Source of the DNA: an uncultured Erysipelotrichaceae bacterium
GTDB lineage: Bacteria; Bacillota_I; Bacilli_A; Erysipelotrichales; Coprobacillaceae
DNA length: 13,105 bases
NCBI GenBank assembly: GCA_900317015.1
Contig: ONFH01000260.1
Coordinates: 1 to 13,105 of the forward strand
Reading direction: 5' to 3'
Below the pieces are notes generated by a model. The model was given only the letters and a program-made list of their open reading frames with translations, was not told where the DNA came from and did not search any database. How positions within the stretch are numbered: the first letter of the stretch is position 1; every line of letters starts with the position of its first letter. Shown in pieces: positions 6,397-12,601 of the stretch. Both the position numbers and the translations under genes were made by a program.

Positions 6397-7377
6397 ATAA
6401 TTTGTATTTTCTAACATGACACCGCAACCTTCGGCAACACAGTTCAATGGTTCGTCAGCTACGAATACAGGAACCTTTAATCCTTGTTCCATATACTTGT
6501 CTAAGTTATGAAGTAAAGCTCCACCACCGGTCAAGAAAACACCTTTATTAACAATATCTGCAGATAATTCTGGTGGTGTCTGTTCTAAGACCTGCTTAGC
6601 ACTTAATAAGATAGCTTCACATACTTTATGTAGTGCTTCTTCCACTTCTGCTTCTGAGATTTGAATTGTCTTAGGAAGACCAGTGACCATATCACGACCA
6701 CGACAATCAACTTTTCTTTCAGGATCTCCATCAAAGGCACAACCGATTTGAATCTTTACATGTTCAGCTGTTGAATCACCAATTAATAATTTATATTTAT
6801 CTTTGACATATTTTACGATTTCTTCATCCATACGGTTACCAGCCATCTTTAACTGCTGGCTTGTAACGATCTCACCTAATGATAAAACGGCGACATCAGT
6901 TGTTCCACCACCGATATCGACGACCATATTACCAGAAGGTTTAGAAATATCTAGGCCGGCACCAATAGCAGCAACTTTAGGTTCTTCTTCAATATAAACA
7001 CGTTTGGCACCACAACGTAAAGCAACATCCTGAAGAGCACTCTTTTCAATAGCCGTTACGTTTGTAGGACAACAGATCAAAATAATAGGTCTTGAAAATA
7101 ATCCTTTTAAATTTAATTTATTAATAAAATGAGTTATAAGAATTTCAGTCGTCTGGAAGTCAGCAATAACTCCATCTTTTAATGGACGAATTGCTTTTAA
7201 ACGTCCAGGAGTCTTGCCTAACATGTCCCTAGCTTCTGCACCTACTGCAACAGGTTTATTTGTTTCAGTATTAATTGTAACAACACTTGGCTCATTGACT
7301 ACAATTCCTTCACCTTTTAAATAAATCAAAATATTTGCGGTTCCTAAATCTATACCAATTTCTTTTGATAAACTCAT
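6388..7377 (-). CDS. mbl: MreB/Mbl-family rod-shape actin homologue
   Basis: This 329-residue bacterial actin forms membrane-associated filaments that direct peptidoglycan insertion along the cell cylinder. The nucleotide-binding motifs are clear: phosphate-1 GIDLGTANILIY at 8-19, then RPLKDGVIADF at 64-74, phosphate-2 DIGGGTTDVAVLSLG at 154-168, and the adenosine motif LTGGGALL near residue 290. Length is normal. AGAGGAGA just before the ATG at 7377 supports the start. The MreB paralogue is best called Mbl because the preceding gene is ywzB, a neighbour of the mbl region in Bacillus, and because no mreC/mreD follows; sequence alone does not settle MreB versus Mbl. It has its own candidate promoter. 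The stop codon lies inside the terminator hairpin. Confidence 0.92.
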   Translation of the reverse strand: MSLSKEIGIDLGTANILIYLKGEGIVVNEPSVVTINTETNKPVAVGAEARDMLGKTPGRLKAIRPLKDGVIADFQTTEILITHFINKLNLKGLFSRPIILICCPTNVTAIEKSALQDVALRCGAKRVYIEEEPKVAAIGAGLDISKPSGNMVVDIGGGTTDVAVLSLGEIVTSQQLKMAGNRMDEEIVKYVKDKYKLLIGDSTAEHVKIQIGCAFDGDPERKVDCRGRDMVTGLPKTIQISEAEVEEALHKVCEAILLSAKQVLEQTPPELSADIVNKGVFLTGGGALLHNLDKYMEQGLKVPVFVADEPLNCVAEGCGVMLENTNYLE

Positions 7378-7402
7378 ATTTTTTCTCCTCTAAGCAAGAA
7401 AT

Positions 7403-7431
7403 ATTGTATGTCTTTTTACAACTATATTCAA
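7403..7431 (-). promoter_or_regulatory. candidate sigma-A promoter for mbl
   Basis: Minus-strand TTGAAT (7431-7426) and TACAAT (7408-7403; 5/6) are spaced by 17 bases, placing a start about 20 bases before the mbl ATG. It allows mbl to be expressed separately from the small gene upstream, although no clear terminator separates the two. Confidence 0.55.
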
Positions 7432-7471
7432 GATATATTTGAATTGAAATTTCTTAGCTTTTTCTTAAGAT

Positions 7472-7684
7472 TTATAAACCGTTACTAAAGCTCCATGTGC
7501 CAAAATTTAAGATGAATGAGGCAAACAGATAAGCGAGCCCAACCGAAGCCACTAAATAGAAGATATAAAACTCTTTCATGTGCCCTTTACGAATAAAACG
7601 ATCAAAATGGAAACATGATAAGCCAATCATGGAGAGAATAACGGAAATAATATAGACGGCAATATTCACTGCATTATAAACCAA
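7472..7684 (-). CDS. ywzB: DUF1146 (YwzB-like) small membrane protein
   Basis: This 70-residue protein has two hydrophobic helices (about 7-24 and 41-61) flanking a basic loop, FDRFIRKGHMKEF. That loop matches the FDKxIRKG core I recognise from the DUF1146 family (B. subtilis YwzB). The start is TTG at 7684, with AAGGAG about ten bases upstream; no in-frame ATG is available near the N-terminus. In Bacillus, ywzB sits between the atp operon and the murAA-spoIID-mbl region, so its position just before mbl is conserved context. The molecular role is unknown. Confidence 0.8.
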   Translation of the reverse strand: MVYNAVNIAVYIISVILSMIGLSCFHFDRFIRKGHMKEFYIFYLVASVGLAYLFASFILNFGTWSFSNGL

Positions 7685-7721
7685 TGTGAGTCCACTCCTT
7701 TCAATTTAACTAATTAGATAC

Positions 7722-7727
7722 TATAAT
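7722..7727 (+). promoter_or_regulatory. possible -10 box for the GNAT-hydrolase operon
   Basis: A perfect TATAAT lies 61 bases before the GNAT start in the divergent gap 7685-7788. No good -35 hexamer is found at 16-18 bases, and a second -10-like box (TATAAA, 7736-7741) follows. The gap is otherwise AT-rich without clear structure. Confidence 0.35.
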
Positions 7728-7788
7728 ATATTTACTATAAAATCATAAAAAAGATGAAACTACAACCCCTAATTAAGGAGATGAGACT

Positions 7789-8289
7789 ATGGAAATTAGA
7801 CATTCCACATTAGAAGATTTAAATGCCATCATGTATCTTGTCAATGAAGCAAAATCATATTTTAAAGAACATGATATTGACCAATGGCAAGATGGCTATC
7901 CAAACGAAGACTCTTTTAAGGAGGATATCAAAAATCAACATAGTTATGTCTTAGTCGATCAGGAGAAAATCATTGGTACAATGTATTCTGCCATTGAAAG
8001 TGAACCAGCCTATGCTGATATCAAAAATGGGAAATGGCTCACTGATACACCTTATGGGGTCGTTCATCGCGTGGTCGTCGAAGCATCATACAAAGGACAT
8101 GGCTTAGCAAATCTCTTACTTGAGTATGCAGAGGATCATTTAAGAGACTTACATGTCAAATCTATTCGTATGGATACGCATCAGGATAATAAGTCAATGC
8201 AGAGATTCTTGAAAAAGAATGGCTTTATCTATTGTGGTGAAATTTCTTACGAAAATGCCCCTCGCATCGCCTTTGAGAAGATTTTATAG
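7789..8289 (+). CDS. GNAT-family N-acetyltransferase
   Basis: This 166-residue protein has the Gcn5-related acetyltransferase fold. Motif A is seen at about 93-115 as HRVVVEASYKGHGLANLLLEYA, with the acetyl-CoA pyrophosphate loop YKGHGLA. Motif B follows as NKSMQRFLKKNGF (134-146), the usual place where a helix and strand end the fold. The N-terminal part (YFKEHDIDQWQDGYPN, 24-39) resembles a common uncharacterised Firmicute subgroup. It would transfer acetyl from acetyl-CoA to an amine; the acceptor is unknown. AAGGAG at 7775-7780 supports the start. Fifteen bases after its stop begins the wall hydrolase, so the two are likely co-transcribed, against the direction of most genes in the window. 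Confidence 0.88.
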   Translation: MEIRHSTLEDLNAIMYLVNEAKSYFKEHDIDQWQDGYPNEDSFKEDIKNQHSYVLVDQEKIIGTMYSAIESEPAYADIKNGKWLTDTPYGVVHRVVVEASYKGHGLANLLLEYAEDHLRDLHVKSIRMDTHQDNKSMQRFLKKNGFIYCGEISYENAPRIAFEKIL

Positions 8290-8304
8290 TGAAAGGATGA
8301 TGTT

Positions 8305-9492
8305 ATGAAAAGAAAGAGTATTTTCATTTGTTTGATTTTTGCTCTTGTATTTTCTTTTTCAGTGACAAACGTTCACGCCACAAATTTTTCGAAAGACGAA
8401 GATAAGTATATCAAATTATGTTCATCCTCTAATTTGACCAAAGATAAAGAAAGTGTCTGTCGTGAGTTTAATGATTATTTGAAAGATAAGAACAGTTCAA
8501 TTGCTCAAGATATTAATGATCAACAGGACGATTTAAAAGACACTAAAAATACTTTGAAGTCTTTAAACAAAAAAATCGACAAGCTTGAAGATCATATTAC
8601 TAAGTTAGAAAAAGAAATTGATTATGTTCAAAAGAATATTAGTAAGCTTCAAGTACAAATCAAGAAAAAGAATACATTAATTGGAAAACGTATGTATTCC
8701 ATGCAGGATGTTTACAATTCTGACGCCTTCATTACCTATGTCTTTAGAGCCCAAAGCATAAAGGATATCTTTTCGAGAATCGCCTCTTTAAACCAACTGA
8801 CTGATTATGAGGAAGAGTTCGCCAAAGGTTTAAAAGAGGATCGGAATGATCTTAAGAAACAAGAAGAAACATTAAGTGATTCGCAGGCTGCCTTAACAAG
8901 AGAAAAACGTAAAACAAAGAAGCTTCAACAAAAAGCAGTGAAGCTCAAAGCAGCCCAGGAATTAAAACTTGCAAAAACAAAAGATGAGAAGACAAAGTTA
9001 ACAGCTGCCCAAGCAAAGATCGATGCAGCCCTCGATGCAATGATTGCTCGTGATCAAACTTCAACAGTCAATTACACTGGTGGTGTTGGCAAAGGATCTG
9101 AAGTCGGGAAAGAGATTTGCAAGAAGGCTCTTTCAAAGCTTGGCAAGCGTTATTGGTGGAGCAAGACCGGTCCTGATTACTTCGACTGCTCTGGTCTTGT
9201 TTACTGGGCTCATAATGCAGCTGGCGTGCCAATCAGTCGTCAAAGCGCAGCCGGCTACTCTCAATCCGGTGTACCTGTTTCTAAAGCTTCTCTATCAGCT
9301 GGTGATATCATTACCTTCTCCTACGGTTCAGGTGTTGCCCATGTCGGCATCTATCTAGGAAATGGTTACTTCGTTCATGCTTCTGGTAAAGGCTCAGGCA
9401 CTGTTGGTCAAGATCCAAATCAGTGTGTCAAAGTTGCAACGTTAGCAGGACGCTGGCAAGGATATGTATTTAATTATCGACGACTCTATTAG
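8305..9492 (+). CDS. secreted coiled-coil NlpC/P60 peptidoglycan hydrolase (CwlO/PcsB-like)
   Basis: This 395-residue exported enzyme would cut peptide bonds in peptidoglycan. A signal peptide (MKRKS, a hydrophobic core, then VHA before Thr26) is followed by two long coiled coils (about 65-125 and 170-245). These are joined by a segment (about 129-168) like the hinge of CwlO/PcsB that contacts FtsX. After a Gly/Ser linker (about 258-266) comes the NlpC/P60 domain, with catalytic Cys295 in FDCSGLVYW, His347 in AHVGIYLG and third residue His358 in VHASG. The usual YVWGG lead-in to the Cys is replaced by YWWSKTGP (283-290). Two N-terminal cysteines (39 and 52) could form a disulfide. AAAGGATGA before the ATG supports the start. 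FtsEX-type activation through the coiled coil is inferred from CwlO/PcsB; ftsEX is not in the window. The gene ends in a strong terminator. Confidence 0.9.
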   Translation: MKRKSIFICLIFALVFSFSVTNVHATNFSKDEDKYIKLCSSSNLTKDKESVCREFNDYLKDKNSSIAQDINDQQDDLKDTKNTLKSLNKKIDKLEDHITKLEKEIDYVQKNISKLQVQIKKKNTLIGKRMYSMQDVYNSDAFITYVFRAQSIKDIFSRIASLNQLTDYEEEFAKGLKEDRNDLKKQEETLSDSQAALTREKRKTKKLQQKAVKLKAAQELKLAKTKDEKTKLTAAQAKIDAALDAMIARDQTSTVNYTGGVGKGSEVGKEICKKALSKLGKRYWWSKTGPDYFDCSGLVYWAHNAAGVPISRQSAAGYSQSGVPVSKASLSAGDIITFSYGSGVAHVGIYLGNGYFVHASGKGSGTVGQDPNQCVKVATLAGRWQGYVFNYRRLY

Positions 9493-9496
9493 CATT

Positions 9497-9524
9497 AAAG
9501 GGAAAGCCATTGGCTTTCCCTTTT
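9497..9524 (+). terminator. Rho-independent terminator, convergent gene pair
   Basis: Perfect 12-bp arms (AAAGGGAAAGCC at 9497-9508, GGCTTTCCCTTT at 9512-9523) with a 3-base loop end in TTTT, five bases after the hydrolase stop. On the minus strand the stem is followed only by TTTAATG, so it may act weakly for the operon ending at 9525, whose stop codon abuts it. Confidence 0.85.
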
Positions 9525-9860
9525 CTATTCAGTAATGTTGGATATGTTGCTTAACTGATCAAAGATTGATTCAAGACATTGTCTTAATGCATTATAATCT
9601 TCATCAAGTATCTTTTCATCATAGTCACCCTCGACCAAAGTATCAGTATAGTAATCGTAAGTGAAGTCTTCTTTGATTTCTTGAATACGATTTTGTACGT
9701 CATCTGTTTTCATGATACATTCGTATTCAACGATTGGTGTCTTCAGTGTAATATTTGCAAAACAATCGTCACCACAGGCATCCATGCCTACTGATTTTAA
9801 AGTAACTGGTCCTTCTTTAGTTAGATCTAAAATAACTTTTTCTAATTCTCCTAATGTCAT
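9525..9860 (-). CDS. unrecognised acidic 111-residue protein
   Basis: I do not recognise this family. The protein has no signal peptide or membrane segment and is strongly acidic, especially in the second half (about 52-92). The N-terminal part looks like a short helix (LGELEKVILDLT) followed by strands around a CGDDC pair (Cys29, Cys33), with further cysteines at 48 and 95. The start at 9860 has an AAGGCGA-like ribosome site and lies 11 bases after the rsmI stop, so it is the last gene of the holB-ricT-yabB-rsmI operon. That location in a translation and replication operon and the acidity might suggest a partner-binding role, but no function is assigned. Codon use looks like its neighbours. 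Confidence 0.7.
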   Translation of the reverse strand: MTLGELEKVILDLTKEGPVTLKSVGMDACGDDCFANITLKTPIVEYECIMKTDDVQNRIQEIKEDFTYDYYTDTLVEGDYDEKILDEDYNALRQCLESIFDQLSNISNITE

Positions 9861-9871
9861 ATCATTCGCCT

Positions 9872-10720
9872 TTATTTCTTATGATACTCTTCGTAGACTT
9901 TATTCTTATTGATTTTTCTAATTTTTGCAACTTCTTTGATGGCATCCTTTGCCGACATACCTTTGTCGACAAACTCTTGAACGTGTTCCTTAATAGAAGT
10001 GTCGAAGACTTCTTCTTCAACAACTTCCTTAGCGCCTTCCATAACGATGACCATCTCACCTTTTAATTCATCGACGATCTCTAAAATCTCGCTGATTGAA
10101 CCACGAATGATTTCCTCATGTTTCTTTGTCAGTTCACGACATAAAGCCATCTGACGATCACCAAGAATGTCTAACATAATCGTTAGTGTTTTCTTGATAC
10201 GATGTGGTGCTTCATAGAAGACAATCGTAACGGTTTGATTCTTTAAAGATTCTAATTCTTTTTTCTTCGTTTTATTGTCATGTGATAAGAACCCATAAAA
10301 CATAAATGGCTGAGGAGCAATTCCGGAAACGACTAGAGCATCTAGACAAGCATTACAGCCCGAAATTGGCACGACATTATAATTTTGTCTAATAGCTTCC
10401 TTGACCACTTCATAACCTGGATCACTGATGGCAGGATAACCTGCATCACTGACAATAGCAACGTTCTCCCCTGCTTCAAGCAAGCCCATGATTTTAGGAA
10501 TAGCAACTTGCAGGTTATGTTCATGATGTGAGATCAGCTTTGCTTGAATATTAAAATGATTACAAAGCTTCACTGTATTTCTTGTATCTTCGGCTGCGAT
10601 GTAGTGAACGCTTTTTAAAATGTTTAAAGCACGTTCACTCATCTCTGATAAATTACCAATAGGTGTTGGTACTAAATAGATCGTTGCACGATCATTTTCA
10701 AAACTTTTCTGTCTATACAT
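9872..10720 (-). CDS. rsmI: RsmI, 16S rRNA C1402 2'-O-ribose methyltransferase
   Basis: This 282-residue SAM-dependent tetrapyrrole-methylase-fold enzyme methylates the ribose of C1402 in the decoding centre of 16S rRNA. Key family segments are TIYLVPTPIGNL near the N-terminus, AAEDTRNT, the SAM-binding AIVSDAGYPAISDPG loop, ISGCNACLDALVVSG, and FYEAPHRIKKTL followed by CRELTKKHEE. The frame is open upstream to an ATG at 10795, but the start at 10720 is chosen. GGAG lies just upstream, the family normally begins a few residues before TIYLVPTP, and this gives a short 8-base overlap (ATGTATAG) with the stop of the methyltransferase gene ahead. The overlap implies translational coupling. The C-terminal ~50 residues are the usual basic helical extension. 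Confidence 0.95.
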   Translation of the reverse strand: MYRQKSFENDRATIYLVPTPIGNLSEMSERALNILKSVHYIAAEDTRNTVKLCNHFNIQAKLISHHEHNLQVAIPKIMGLLEAGENVAIVSDAGYPAISDPGYEVVKEAIRQNYNVVPISGCNACLDALVVSGIAPQPFMFYGFLSHDNKTKKKELESLKNQTVTIVFYEAPHRIKKTLTIMLDILGDRQMALCRELTKKHEEIIRGSISEILEIVDELKGEMVIVMEGAKEVVEEEVFDTSIKEHVQEFVDKGMSAKDAIKEVAKIRKINKNKVYEEYHKK

Positions 10721-11459
10721 CTTTTTCTCCAAAATATTTCTGAACTTCATCAGTATAATGATTATCTTCTTTATGGGTAAAAAGAGGCGCCTCAATCTTT
10801 AAACCGGTGTTGCCCTTTTTCATACCTTCAATCAAAAATGTATTACAATCTCTTCCTGGTTTAGGATAAATCAAGCGTAGTCGCTTAGGCTCAATGTCAT
10901 ACTTCTGAAAGAGCTGAATTGTCTCAATCAGACGATCAGGACGATAGACCATAGCTAAACGACCACTGTTCTCTAGCATATGTGAAGCACATTGAATGAT
11001 TTCTTCTAAAGTGATCTTTGTCTCATGACGAGCAATCGTGAGATACTCACTTTCATTTAGATTCTTCTCTCCTACTTTAAAGAATGGTGGATTACAAACA
11101 ATGAGCTTAACTGGTTTATGTTCATAAGCGAAATGCTTAATGTCATCATGGACGATCGTAATCTGATCTTCTAAATGATTGATGGCCACATTACGCTTTG
11201 CTAAATCAACGGCTTCTTCTTGAATCTCCACACCAACGATTGGCTTTTTTGTACGAGTAGAAAGAATCAAAGGAATAGCTGCATTGTTCGTTCCATAGTC
11301 GACGATCATGTCGACTCCTTTATTGATGGAACAAAAGTGTGCTAATAAAACAGTATCCAAAGAAAAGGCAAACATGTCTTTCCTTTGGATGATTTTCATA
11401 TGCTCATAAGCCAGCAGATAATTAGTGACTTCCAGGTTTGTTTTGTCTTGGTTTCCCAT
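10713..11459 (-). CDS. yabB: tRNA1(Val) (adenine37-N6)-methyltransferase, YabB/TrmN6 family
   Basis: This 248-residue Rossmann-fold methyltransferase belongs to the family that N6-methylates A37 of tRNA1(Val). Markers are the N-terminal YLLAYEHMKIIQ...FAFSLDTVLLAHF segment, the catalytic NPPFF at 123-127, and RHETKITLEEII after it. SAM motif I reads VDYGTNNAAIP (53-63), where most relatives have D-x-GTGNG, so two glycines are replaced. The ATG at 11459 lies 38 bases inside the ricT coding end, in another frame, with only a weak AAGGGA ribosome site 11 bases upstream. The next in-frame Met (residue 21) would remove conserved residues. In Bacillus the order is ricT(yaaT)-yabA-yabB-yazA-rsmI; here yabA and yazA are absent. 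Confidence 0.9.
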   Translation of the reverse strand: MGNQDKTNLEVTNYLLAYEHMKIIQRKDMFAFSLDTVLLAHFCSINKGVDMIVDYGTNNAAIPLILSTRTKKPIVGVEIQEEAVDLAKRNVAINHLEDQITIVHDDIKHFAYEHKPVKLIVCNPPFFKVGEKNLNESEYLTIARHETKITLEEIIQCASHMLENSGRLAMVYRPDRLIETIQLFQKYDIEPKRLRLIYPKPGRDCNTFLIEGMKKGNTGLKIEAPLFTHKEDNHYTDEVQKYFGEKDV

Positions 11460-12600
11460 TGTTATTGTGTCCCTTTGGTGGCTTATTTGATTGATTCTTT
11501 GTTCCGGTCTTCTTCTTATGATTTACATTATTAGAAGAAGCTTTCTTAGGAGGACGACGCTTGTTGTCACGTTTCTGCTTTCCTTCTCTATTCTCATTCT
11601 TCTGATGATGTTCGTTCTTACCTGAGGCATTCTTGTTTGTCGGATTCTTTCTTCTCTTTCGACCTTCGTTGTCTTTCTTACCCTTTGTCTTTTCTTTGGT
11701 CTTCTCGCCAGAACTTTCTCTAGGACTGAAGGATTCAGACTTTTCTTTTTTCTCTTTCTTTTCCTTCTTATCTTTCTTATCTTTATTGTCCTTATGATCA
11801 AGATCACCTTTGTTATTGTATTCATCTAAAGTGATAAATAAGATATTGCCATCATCATCGATCTTTACAAGATTGCTGATGACATTTAAACCAATGACTT
11901 TAACAGAATGACCATTGTATGTTGTACGGGTACCAATCTTTGGAAACTTCTTTTTTATTTCACTGTAGGCTGCATCTTCATACTTTAGGCAACAAAGTAA
12001 TCGGCCACAGGCTCCGGAAATCTTATCAATATTAATAGCTAATAACTGATTCTTAGCCATATTGATAGATACACCTTCGAACTCTCCTAAGAATGTGTTA
12101 CAGCATAGTGGTAGACCACATGTTCCGATACCACCTACTAACTTAGCTTTATCACGTGGTCCAATCTGTCTTAATTCAATACGACATTTAAAGACACTTG
12201 CCAACTGCTTCAATAACTCTCTGAAGTCAACTCGTTCATCTGACGTATACATGAAGATGACTTTTGAAGCATCAAGAGTGTATTCACAGTTGATCAGTCT
12301 CATATCTAGTCCTGAGTCGGCAATGATATCTTTACAGATTTCAAATGACTTCTCAGCTTTGATCTTATTAATTTCATAGACTTCTTTATCTGCCTGGTTT
12401 GCTTTTCTTTTGATTGGCTTGAGTTCTGTTTCTAAGTCAAACTCTTCCATGTCTTTTAAATCAAAAAGCACTTCACCAAGTTCAAGACCTCTGACTGTTT
12501 CTACAACGACCTGGTCCCCTTTGACGAGATCAAGCGTAGTAGAGAAATAATAATATTTGCCAACATTATTAAATCTGACAGCCGCTAATCTTTCTTCCAT
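11422..12600 (-). CDS. ricT: RicT/YaaT PSP1-domain protein with long basic tail
   Basis: This 392-residue protein is a PSP1-domain homologue of B. subtilis RicT (YaaT). RicT forms the Y-complex with RicA and RicF, which carries 4Fe-4S clusters and aids RNase Y-dependent mRNA maturation and developmental control. The core (1-264) has VRFNNVGKYYYFS near the start, RQIGPRDKAKLVGGIG (144-159), and the two cysteine clusters CGLPLCC (161-167) and CGRLLCC (198-204), the expected cluster ligands. Family members usually end near residue 270-290. Here about 128 more residues are nearly all Lys, Asn, Glu, Gly and Arg, starting with K/D/E repeats (268-287) and ending PGSH, so probably disordered and RNA- or ribosome-binding (inference). 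AAAGGAG at 12615-12609 supports the start. One base separates it from the holB stop (TGATATG), so translation is coupled. Confidence 0.93.
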   Translation of the reverse strand: MEERLAAVRFNNVGKYYYFSTTLDLVKGDQVVVETVRGLELGEVLFDLKDMEEFDLETELKPIKRKANQADKEVYEINKIKAEKSFEICKDIIADSGLDMRLINCEYTLDASKVIFMYTSDERVDFRELLKQLASVFKCRIELRQIGPRDKAKLVGGIGTCGLPLCCNTFLGEFEGVSINMAKNQLLAINIDKISGACGRLLCCLKYEDAAYSEIKKKFPKIGTRTTYNGHSVKVIGLNVISNLVKIDDDGNILFITLDEYNNKGDLDHKDNKDKKDKKEKKEKKEKSESFSPRESSGEKTKEKTKGKKDNEGRKRRKNPTNKNASGKNEHHQKNENREGKQKRDNKRRPPKKASSNNVNHKKKTGTKNQSNKPPKGHNNNGKPRQNKPGSH

Positions 12601-12601
12601 A

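Noticed and set aside
9862..10059. Short frames over the 3' end of rsmI on both strands
   Set aside because: They lie wholly within the well-supported rsmI reading frame and show no domain or ribosome site.
10721..10795. N-terminal extension of rsmI
   Set aside because: It would overlap the methyltransferase gene by 83 bases and adds residues not found in RsmI; the ATG at 10720 has a ribosome site and a short coupling overlap.
11523..11825. Lys/Arg-rich 100-residue frame antiparallel in phase to the ricT tail
   Set aside because: It is a same-strand shadow frame of the low-complexity ricT tail, with no family features.
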